Positions 55,496 through 64,000 of a DNA stretch of 64,000 nt are shown piece after piece. Position numbers and translations under genes: made by a program. The notes under the pieces were generated by a model, which had not been told where the DNA came from, made no database searches, and saw only the letters and a program-made list of their open reading frames with translations. Positions within the stretch are counted from its first letter, which is position 1. Each line of letters begins with the position of its first letter. The DNA comes from Diogma glabrata (lineage: Eukaryota > Arthropoda > Insecta > Diptera > Cylindrotomidae), in NCBI GenBank assembly GCA_963693315.1, contig OY856188.1, positions 267,401,114 to 267,465,113 on the forward strand, read 5' to 3'.

Positions 55496-56409
55496 TCAAA
55501 ACAAGGATTTGGACCCTTTTTTCTTTTTCTTAATACTGGTTGGAATAAAAATGTTCATACCCAGTAGAATAATGAACGTGATCAATGCAGTTGCTTGGGT
55601 GACATTTTTATTCTGCAGAAATAAACGCCAGTCTATTTCGTTGTAAAATTTATTAAGTGCCTGCCAATTACATCTATTGTAGTGCCAAACCTTTAGAAGA
55701 GCAGACAATTGTAGACTTGGCGCTCGAGAACTTATTTCAAAATAGGCAGAAACTACACAGTGGTCTGATTTGCCAAGAGGAGCATCGACTGAGCAAGTAT
55801 ATTTAGCAGAATGTGTTGTCATGAAAAGGTCAGGTAAATTAGAAGAATGGCTGGCAATACTAGGAATATGGGTTGGCCTATCTACTAGTTGTGTAAGCTG
55901 ATTGGCATCAGCAAAAAATTTAGCATATTGCCCTTCTAAAGATGTTTTGGTTGAGAAAAGTAGCCAATCTTTATGGTGGACGTTTAAATCACCAGCTAAT
56001 ATAATTTCTGCATTAGGTGCTGTAATGAAGATGTCATCGATTGTGTCTGTAAGAGAACTAAATGCTTTCAGGGTTTGATTATGGTGGTAAGTAGGGCTAA
56101 GGTATAAATAGCAGTATAATATACATAGCAGAATTCAGAAATACTACTGGTTTCATACTGGAATAGCCTTGTATATTTAACATCATTGCGTACATATATC
56201 ATTACACCACGGTGTTCATAAAATGCAAATTCCGGAGAATAATTGTTACAGCTGAATCGTGCTTTATCAATATTTATGCTTAGGCTTAAGATTAATAGAG
56301 AAAATAATGAAATCCAATACCAAAAGGGACAGATAGGGTAACACAACAATAGGCCGCAAGGATGATTGGCATAGGCCATAAACAATTTTGCAGCTCTGAG
56401 CGTTTTCAC
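55496..56409 (-). pseudogene. Endonuclease portion of the 53.8-56.5 kb element
   Basis: Three frames hold consecutive pieces: RGVMIYVRNDVKYTR, GDLNVHH and PLGKSDHCVVSAYFE, the usual order of an APE-type endonuclease with Asp/Asn and SDH boxes. At least two frameshifts. The N-terminal Glu box is not visible, consistent with 5' truncation near 56430. Confidence 0.75.
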
Positions 56410-56499
56410 TATCCCACCGGCAATGGTTGTTGATTGAATGGAGTTTATTAAATCAATTACTAGTACGCTGTGTAATACATTATGTAAATATATAGCTTT

Positions 56500-56640
56500 T
56501 TATTACACATGTTGTAAATTATATTATCAATAAATGCTACTCAAAATTTCAATATGACATATTTATTTATTATTTTATGTTTTTAGTAATACCTGTAACA
56601 GTAGCCAAAAAGTTTTACTTCAACAACATGTAAAGATTAC
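56500..56640. repeat. Right arm of the 141-bp inverted repeat
   Basis: TTATTACACATGTTGTAAAT, TTTCAATATGACATATTTAT, TTTTTAGTAATACCTGTAAC and ACATGTAAAGATTAC mirror 53425-53566. Confidence 0.8.
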
Positions 56641-57708
56641 ATGAGCTTTTTGTATTGATTGAATGAAAAATAACAAAAAAATTTTCAAAAATAACGAAAC
56701 TCAATAATTGAAGTAACTAAAATCGACACGTCTAACTCATATAATATTTAACACGAGACTGAATAAAAAAAATATAAATTAACAAATGATAATCTATTAA
56801 AATTCCATTCCAAAAAATAATGACACATAATCGAATTGTAATTGCCGAAAATAATATTCGTTTGCCTTTATTATTTTATTGTTGTTTGAATTTCTTCTTT
56901 GTTTTATTTTTTAATTATTGTTTGACAGAATTGTGTGAATGCAATTGTGTTTAAGATTTAAAATCAGAGTATAGTATGATAGAGATGTTTATATATATGG
57001 TTTATTATAATTTATTTTACTAACCGTTATTTCCGTTTGAAAACGTTACATCTGTCCGAAAAAAGTTTAGAGTAACTAGTCATTTCGCGTCTAAAAAAGT
57101 TTTACTTAAAAACATACGATTTGACAGATGTGCATGCACGCTAAAACTTGGTTATGGTGATCGGTTACTTGGACCAAAACCTATTTGAATTAGGAATTAA
57201 TCTTATTAAATTAGAACAGGAAGGTCAATATGCATGTTATTGGTCTCATCACTCTGTTGAGCAGTCTGTTTGTTATCAAAATTTAAGAAATCAAAAATTT
57301 CTCTCAATAGTGGCCACAGCTTTAACAGCCGATGCTTTGACAGGCGTTTCAAAAGCCGCCTATACATTTCAGAAAAGATCGGAACGTATAGAGCTTAGAG
57401 AAAGATAAAGCGTTAGTGATGCATACATAGGCTTCGGAAGGATGTTTTTTATTGGTTATTCGAGACTAAAATTCATTATTATATTATTGAGTGGTTGAAT
57501 GCGAAGACCACTAGCAATAAAATATTGAATATTTTTTAGCGCTTCAAGTAATATGTATATACTTATATCATTGCATTTTATAAAATATTCACAGTAACGT
57601 CCCATATAAAGCATATAATAATAATACATATAAAGCATATAATAATAATAAATACGCAAATCTAGAATTACATTTACATCAAACACTGTTATCTTGGTCA
57701 AAAAACAC
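56641..57708. other. AT-rich DNA with one unrecognised open frame
   Basis: The plus-strand frame 57148-57408 (86 codons) has balanced, protein-like composition: NLFELGINLIKLEQEGQY, then LSIVATALTADALTGVSKAA and ERIELRER before a stop. It could be a fragment of a decayed gene, but I do not recognise the family. Nothing else is supported. Confidence 0.3.
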
Positions 57709-58119
57709 TTTTTTCGGTAAACGGCTGTAATGTTAATCTTTACTGCCGCTAGGGAGAAGGTTAAAGTCTTACTTTTTAAAAGTAGCTGTAATCAAAGCGG
57801 TTGTGAAGTAACGCCATTTCTCTCTTTTTTCACGGCAGAGAAGTAAGTTTCATTTTTTAAGGCGGCAGAAAAGTGTCGCCATTTTTTTCAATATATTTAC
57901 GATACTTGTTATTTTTTCAAACAACTTATACAACTATGATAACAAAAAACAACAAATATTTTGATTATGAAATTTTGAATTGAAGGGTTGCTTTGATAAA
58001 ACATTTTATTTATAGAAATTTAAATGTTTTTTTGGAAGTAACTGTGACGATAATAAATCATAAAATATTTGATCTATTAATTTCATATTTATAAAAAAAT
58101 AATATGTTTGCCGGAAAAA
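57709..58119. mobile_element. Short-TIR MITE, copy 2
   Basis: It begins TTTTTTCGGTAAACGGCTGT and ends GTTTGCCGGAAAAAT, and shares TTTACTGCCGCTAGGGAGAA, AAAGTCTTACTTTTTA and TTTAAATGTTTTTT with copy 1 at 31206-31567. The adjoining foldback at 58126-58195 is also shared. Confidence 0.75.
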
Positions 58120-58199
58120 TAGATTATTTAATTCGGAGCTAAACTCTAAAGTGACAGTAAAAAAAGTAGCACTTTAACTCCTAATTCAATAACATACTA

Positions 58200-59690
58200 T
58201 TAAATAGAAAAGAATAATTTTTTGACAATATCAAACAAAAAATTTGTAAACTAGAACGAATTTTATTTCTGTAATTTAAAATTTTTTCTAAGCTTCCTTA
58301 TGCCTTGCTCAATAAAGGTTCTAAATTTTCGATCTTTTTCCAACTGATTACTCAAGCTAGAATAATAAAAAAATTAACTGTAACTGTTTATCTAAATTCT
58401 CATAAATTTTTTGTTTTGCCATAAATTTTGACAAAAAAAAACCTAACGAATCAAGAACCGTTAATAATTTCAGAACAGTTAAATTTTATTACATTTCAAA
58501 GTAGGATTAAAATTTTGATCAATGACAACAAGTGACAACAACCTCAAACATAAGCTCGATATCGTATAAAAACAGGTTCTAACAGTAAAAGAAATATCAC
58601 CAAATTTATTCAAAAGTCGTTAAATTATAAAACATAAAAACTATAAATCAATAAACTATAAAAAAAAACTAATTTATGTAATTTCAAAACTATATAATTG
58701 GGAAATATATCTTAATTTTCTAAACAAACAAATGAATGAAAAATTATTTCATTTGTTTTTATTATAACTTGTTAACAACGTTCTGTTTTCCCCATTAACC
58801 ATCCATCACAATTCACAGCCTCTCATTCCTATCCTGATCTATAATAAACATTCATGACCTTGCCTTCTTTAATTTATAGTATATCAAGAAAATAAAGTTT
58901 TGGCTCCGAAATGAAGCAAATAAAAAAAAATTAAATCTGAAAGTATTAAAAGGGTTTTTCGAATGGTTTGTTATCGGAAATTTATTTTCTTATTTTTTCC
59001 GAACAATGCTTTCCTAAGGGAAGTAACTATTAATGTCTTTCAGTTATAGTACTATTACAATTTTTGTTGTTGTAATTTTTGATCTCATTAAGAATATCAA
59101 TAAATTTCAGATTTTCTTCAGTCATTTTGATGATTTTTGTTCATAGTTTTTTCTGGGTTTCTAGTGGAAGATGAAATGCTTTGTATGAGGTTAATTCAAT
59201 TCTTGTCTTATTATTTTTATTTCATTATTTCCATGATTACGATATATGTTTATGAGTGAATTTTGTTTCATTTGAGGTTATTATCATTTTTTTTTTACAA
59301 TTTTTTTTACTTTTGTCATGGAAGAGCATAAGAAATAAATAAAATGATATTTAATGATTTTGCATCAACAATATATTGTGGTATGATTTTACATTACAGA
59401 AGGGTGAATTGAAATTGTTAGTTGTGATGTGATATTTCGAATGCAAAAATGGTTGACATTTGAAATAGTATAGTTTCCTAGTACCCAGTTAAAAAAGTAT
59501 AATTTTAATATTATTGTTCTGACATAGATTACTTAACTGTTATATTCAACTCACTAGAGATAATTTTTATAAATAATTTTCACACGTTCTTTTTGAATAT
59601 TTGAAATCTATCAACTCTTTGGTTGCTGAACTTGAATTTGTCCATGTCACCGTGACTGTACAAGTGAAATATGTCGTCGTCATCTTAATT
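58200..59690. other. Gene-free AT-rich DNA
   Basis: No coding region, RNA gene or clear repeat recognised. The promoter region of PDH copy D was not identified here. Confidence 0.4.
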
Positions 59691-59699
59691 AGAAAGAGT

Positions 59700-60320
59700 T
59701 ATAACTGAATAACGGCAACATTAAAACAATCAACAATCACCTGTGCTGGTGCAATGCAACGATTACAACAAAACATATTGACTGATTTTTATTCATATTC
59801 AACATTCACTGGCACCATTAGTGCAACGATTAGAATTATATTAGTTTATTGTTATTCATATTCAACAATTGCCGTTACTGCTCAATAATCACCTGAACCT
59901 TGGTGGGACGATTACTATTATATTGATTATTATTCATATTCAACAGTCGCCGGCACCATTAGCGCAACAATTGAGTGTTATATTTATTTATTGTTATTCA
60001 AATTCAGCAATATTAGTCACATCACATTCAACTTAGTTTTATTCACCTTAGCTAGCGTGGAGGAAGCATGAAGAGTTGGATCGAATTAAAATAAAAAGGT
60101 GAATGAAACATTTTAATTCTTAAATGTAAAAATCAATGTCAGTGATTGTCTAGGTACCTCTGGCTTTTGGGGTCGTCAGAGTCCTTGTTCTTTAATCATT
60201 TGAGTCTTTTTTCTTTTGAAATTTTTGTGAGCAATTCAGCATTTGTGATGGGCTGAGGAAAAGTATAATCGAACTCACAGACTACAGTCAGTCGGAAATT
60301 TAAATCTCAAGACACGCAAT
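59700..60320 (+). mobile_element. PDH-family element, copy D (minimal, partial)
   Basis: A tandem array (59740-60010) is followed by GGTGAATGAAACATTTTAAT at 60099-60118, the donor-like site with changes. Only about 60 bp later come GGGGTCGTCAGAGTCC (60168) and further text aligned with copy A (CAGCATTTGTGATGGGCTGA, TCGAACTCACAGACTACAGT). It lacks the long internal part seen in A and B, and the terminal stem-loop is not readable, so it is truncated or diverged at the 3' end. Confidence 0.5.
59740..60010. repeat. Tandem array upstream of PDH copy D donor
   Basis: Three to four units of about 80-100 bp built on GGCACCATTAGTGCAACGAT and ATTATTCATATTCAACA. Confidence 0.75.
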
Positions 60321-61439
60321 AGATCAAATGTTCCTGATAGTGATTTCATTTTAAGGAATGCACAATGTTCATTACAATCTATCACAGAAGCGGAAACCTA
60401 TTATTGGCATATGTTTCAACACAACATGCGTTCTAAAAGTGTTGATCAACGCAATTTTTTTTGATTTTTTTTTAAATGGATAACTAAACAAAAGATCTTA
60501 TCACATAATAAAATATGATATAGACAATAGACCAATATTTTTTGATAAGATGGGGCAAATAAAAGTAAATTAAGAGGTAAAAATCAAATGCATTTATATT
60601 TGAGCGCCTTTTTATACCTTCTGATTTAAGATGAAATGCTGAAAGGTAGGTGGCGATAATAAGTTGGAGAAAAGGAAAGAACATTTTTGGCGGACCGTCA
60701 TTCGATTCTGCGAAGCGATCGAGAAAAGAGAAAAACTATTTTTGACGTTGTTGAAAAATAATTTAAAGCGATTAAAATTAATAAAATTAAGTTTATAACG
60801 TAAATGAAATTGTAATTAATATATATTTGTTTTATAATTTATAACAAATGGTTGTCAATAATTCAACTATGTTATGTAGACTGGAGTATGATAACGTAGA
60901 GCAGTAAAGTTCCAGATTCATATAATGTCTGTTTTCTCATAAATCACAATTTTGCTTACCACGCGTAGTTCATAATAGTTTCTCGTTCATCCATAGTCTG
61001 TAGTCATATTTTCGTATAATTTCCGTTACACATATTCCTTCTTAGCATAACACAATTGACAATAATATTTTATTTCATAATCCCCTATTATTGGTTCACA
61101 CAGCGTTTCCACCAGCGTTGCTTCAACATACTACATGGATTTGAATTCTCCGGACCTTTAACCGTGATTGCTCTGAATCTTTTCAAACCTCGAATAGCTG
61201 TGCATATTTGTCCAGTCGTCTTAATATCTAACAATTATTATCCTACAGCCAGTTTTGCAATTGCCTTCAAAACATATTATATTTCTTATGTAGGTGTTTG
61301 TATCAATTTCTCTTTCCGTTATAAATCTAAATTTTACTGTAATACGGTTGTAAGCTGTTATTTCATAATACGTAATCATCATAAAATCGGTTGAACATAC
61401 GTTTAATCCATTCTAATATTGCAGTATAATAATATTTCT
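60321..61439. other. AT-rich spacer between PDH copies D and E
   Basis: No gene supported. A plus-strand frame at 61056-61394 (112 codons) is Tyr/Phe/Ile-rich with no recognised domain. Confidence 0.4.
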
Positions 61440-61601
61440 TCCAAATGCGTTGTAAATAACTTATTTCGTGAAATTATCTTACAATTTTATGTATTACAAA
61501 ATTAACAAACAGTATTTTTTTAAAACGGAAAATGTACTAACATTGTTCTGCAAGTTTCATTTTCGAAAATCTTTGTAGCTCAATTTTCGATATTGAATAA
61601 C

Positions 61602-61660
61602 TATATAAGAAATGAAAATATCTCGTTTTCTCTCTCTTAGTCTGATATTTTCATTTTGAC
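61602..61660 (+). promoter_or_regulatory. Putative promoter of PDH copy E
   Basis: TATATAAG (61602-61609), then TCTCTTAGTCTG 35 nt on, then TTTTCATTTTGAC and TATCTGATTGGAAT. The order and spacing match copy B. Confidence 0.5.
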
Positions 61661-62459
61661 ATATTATCTGATTGGAATCGGAGTTTGTTTTTTTTTTTAA
61701 CTGTGAGTTGTCGGAAAAATGTCAGTGAGGTGGCAATAAACATGTGATTTTGTTATTTTCTTTGCTGTTTATAGATTATTCAGTTCCGATGTGTTCTGGT
61801 TAGCTTAAATTTATATCGTAATATAGTGTAATTTTTTTTGTGGAGTTAGCTAAAAACTGTATTTATAAAATTTTGTTGACGTGTCATCCGTAAAATTCCA
61901 ATGTTTCAATACATTTTCTTAGTACAATTTTTGGTGTGATAAATTCAATTATGTCGTCAGCCGTAGCTAAAATAAAATAAACTAGAAAATTCTGAATGTT
62001 TAGGGGTATTTAACACTTAATAAAAAAGTTATTCATGTATGTTGTTCGTTCAAACAAAAACATTGTAAAGTAAGGAAACTTAACCAACAAATAAGGTAAC
62101 TCTTAAGATATTTTGTTAACCAAGGAAGAAATTTTGTATATGTTATAAGACTGATAAAATAATTTGAATTAAAATTAGTGATTTGGTTTCTAAGACTGTG
62201 GTAACAAAAATTAAATTGTTTTTTTTTGTGTTTGCCGATGGTGATAGACAACTAGTGATTAGTCCGTTAATTTTGTTTGAATACAGGCAATGGAGAACAA
62301 ACTTTATCAATTTACCTCTAAATCCGTTTATTTGTCGCAGATATACGGTTGATAAACCATCAACGTAATATTAGCAGTGCATATATCCAGTCTGGATTGG
62401 TCGAAACTATTTCCAAGCAAGGTGAAGTAGTATTGTGACCTCAATCATTTTTTTTTCTG

Positions 62460-63010
62460 GTATTGTAAGATTCAACAACTGTAATTGTACTATCATGGTT
62501 GGAAGCTGTAATAAGTTTGTCATCAATCACTTATTTAATTTTTTTATATAACAATTTTGATCTTATTAACGTTTGAAGCAGAAATAATTTTATCAGCAAC
62601 CACCGTTTTCTGCTCGGGCCATCATTGTGGGATTACAATATCATCGTTTGGGAGAGTAATATTGATTATAACACCAATCATTATTTTTTTTGTTGAATGC
62701 AGGAATTTCAATTGCATCATCGTTCGAAGCAGTAATAAAATTTTATTATCAATCGCTTGTTGTGGGTTTTTTTTTTTTACGGTAACAATTCTGAATATTT
62801 CAACGCTTAAAGTAGTAATAATTTTACCATCACTCATGGCTGTTATGTTTTGAATGCAATAAGTTTGATTACCCTATTATTGTTTGAGGTGGTGATAACT
62901 TCGTCTCCCAGCCTATTTTGGATGTTGAGTGCAACAATTTTCATCACCAGACCATTAGATGCAGTAGTTATTTTATCAACCAGCACCAGTTTATTTTCTT
63001 TTTGGAAGCA
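62460..63010. repeat. Degenerate about 100-bp tandem array in PDH copy E
   Basis: Five or so units on the theme CGTTTGAAGCAGTAATAATT - TTATCATCAATCA - GAATGCAACAATTT. Strong drift. Confidence 0.65.
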
Positions 63011-63044
63011 ACAAATTTGAATGCTGAAAAATACAACAATCGCC

Positions 63045-63460
63045 TTAGTTATTGCGGCGCAACTTTCATACCATATTATTGCAATATCTCTACCGTTTTT
63101 ATCAGCTATCGTCCTAAGTATTTGTGACGCAACTTTCATACCATATTATTGCAATATCTCTACAGTTTTATCAGCTATCGTCCTAAGTATTTGTGACGCA
63201 ACTTTCATACCATATTATTGCAATATTTCTACAGTTTTTATCAGCTATCGTACTAAGTATTTGTGACGCAACCTTCATACAGTGATTGTACAGTCTGTCT
63301 ACAGTTTTTATCAGCTATCGCCTTGGCTATTGCGGCGCAACAGTTTTACAACATTTACAACTTGATTCTACAATTTTATCAGTAATTGCCTGGGTTATTA
63401 CGGCCCAACGTTTACAACTTAATTATACATTTAGTTATACATCGCCTTATTGCGGCGCAA
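63045..63460. repeat. About 70-bp tandem array in PDH copy E
   Basis: GACGCAACTTTCATACCATA, TTATTGCAATATCTCTACAG and TTTTATCAGCTATCGTCCTA repeat at about 63055, 63126, 63195 and 63265 with high identity, then decay through TATTGCGGCGCAAC-containing units to about 63460. Confidence 0.85.
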
Positions 63461-63720
63461 CATTTACACAATTATTATACAATTATTCATCGTACACTAC
63501 CTTGCCTGCTGGAGTTTTCACGGCCGATGGAGGGCTAAAACGGACTTTGAGGCCTGGAGGAAATAACCATGGGGTGAGTGAATTTTGATTCTTCTTTTTA
63601 CTTTTTCTAACGTAGAGGTGTGCATATGCGTGAATGGGTGTATATATTGATGAATGGGGGCGTGTTTGTTGATGCGCGTGTGTGAAATCATGTGGGGAAT
63701 ATATGCGAGACAATTTCAAT

Positions 63721-64000
63721 GGAAATTAACAACGATTGTAATTCAAATATTTTTTGTTATAAGGTAATATCTTATTGTGGAATGGTTGCTTAGGTACCAA
63801 TGGGTTCTATGCCATCTGTAACTGGCTAGGGAGTCATTCAAGCCGCTGTCATCGTAACCGACGGGCTATGTCACTGCTGATCCGCTGTGAAATAATTGGC
63901 CTGGAACTTCTGTGTATCAATCAGAACACCAGCTGCTGTTCCCTGGAAATTATGAACGGATTTTGTCGATATGCATCTATATGGGCTATTAACTATAGCG
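63721..64000. other. Window end, unassigned
   Basis: Moderately GC-rich text with no open frame of note. By position it would be the interior of PDH copy E. Confidence 0.35.

Larger units (their letters stand above)
53800..56450 (-). mobile_element. Decayed non-LTR retrotransposon (Jockey/CR1 type, EN+RT)
   Basis: Minus strand. Endonuclease pieces: EHRGVMIYVRNDVKYTRLFQ (about 56210), GDLNVHHKDWLLFST (about 55990) and APLGKSDHCVVSAYFEI (about 55770). Linker: YNRCNWQALNKFYNEIDWR. Polymerase start: TNVQPVPKKGNKSDPSNYRP (about 55250-55200) after an in-frame stop at a Trp position. Then comes the open polymerase part (55173-53956), continuing with stops to about 53870. The 5' end is missing or lost and no A tail was found. 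It lies entirely between two inverted 141-bp repeats. Confidence 0.88.
61440..63720 (+). mobile_element. PDH-family element, copy E, running toward the window end
   Basis: The start is weakly like B (GTTGTAAATAACTTATTTCG at 61450). A TATA/initiator region lies at 61602-61660, two tandem arrays at 62460-63010 and 63045-63460, ACGGCCGA-GGAGGGC near 63510, the donor-like GGGTGAGTGAATTTTGATT at 63572, and TG-rich DNA at 63618-63690. The 3' part with the stem-loop is not seen before 64000, so the element continues outside the window or is truncated. Confidence 0.5.

Noticed and set aside
63021..63266. Repetitive 81-codon ORF
   Set aside because: Made of 70-bp tandem units of PDH copy E.

Overview
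The window is AT-rich nuclear DNA from an arthropod, most likely an insect. The reasons are spliced exons with GT-AG introns, a CAP/antigen-5 type gene, and a repeat load of R1-, RTE- and Jockey/CR1-type non-LTR elements, BEL/Pao, Gypsy, hAT, PIF/Harbinger and foldback elements. No species can be named from the sequence. No rRNA, tRNA, prokaryotic operon or CRISPR array was seen.

Layout. 1-5.3 kb: a decayed Jockey/CR1-like reverse transcriptase, two GCATTTT-type low-complexity arrays in opposite orientation, a foldback element, and an 18-unit 51-bp minisatellite. 5.5-10.2 kb: an old R1-clade remnant split by a young, full-length RTE-like retrotransposon that has an intact 1028-residue ORF, a 48-nt A tail and a 13-bp target duplication. 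12-15.4 kb: palindromic MITE-like DNA and AT-rich DNA without genes. 15.4-21.5 kb: a broken BEL/Pao pol gene between two oppositely oriented copies of an unclassified element family, called here PDH (promoter, splice donor, hairpin). 24.4-25.9 kb: a foldback element around TTA/TTTA repeats. 26.1-28.6 kb: a broken Gypsy pol gene. 29-37.2 kb: MITEs, a 3.5-kb imperfect palindrome and a PIF/Harbinger transposase remnant.

39.1-49.3 kb, minus strand: three exons of the only convincing host gene, a CAP-superfamily (venom-allergen-5-like) secreted protein. Its first exon or exons were not found. A 9.35-kb intron in this gene holds PDH copy B, which carries an intronless, broken copy of a GT43 glucuronosyltransferase gene, as well as a hAT/ZMYM1-like remnant and tandem repeats. 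53.8-56.5 kb: a decayed EN+RT non-LTR element between inverted 141-bp repeats. 57.7-64 kb: a second copy of a short-TIR MITE, then PDH copies D and E, both with tandem arrays upstream of the donor site.

Main candidate for something undescribed: the PDH family (copies A, B, C, D, E). Copy B is bounded by TGTTACG...CGTTACA and a CTCT direct repeat. Members share a TATA/initiator region (A, B, E), a near-invariant GGTGAGTCATATTTTAAT donor-like site followed by TG-rich DNA, and a 3' end with a stem-loop whose pairs co-vary between copies (A, B, C). None encodes a recognisable transposition protein, and different copies carry different internal cargo. All homology calls were made by eye; no searches or alignments were run.
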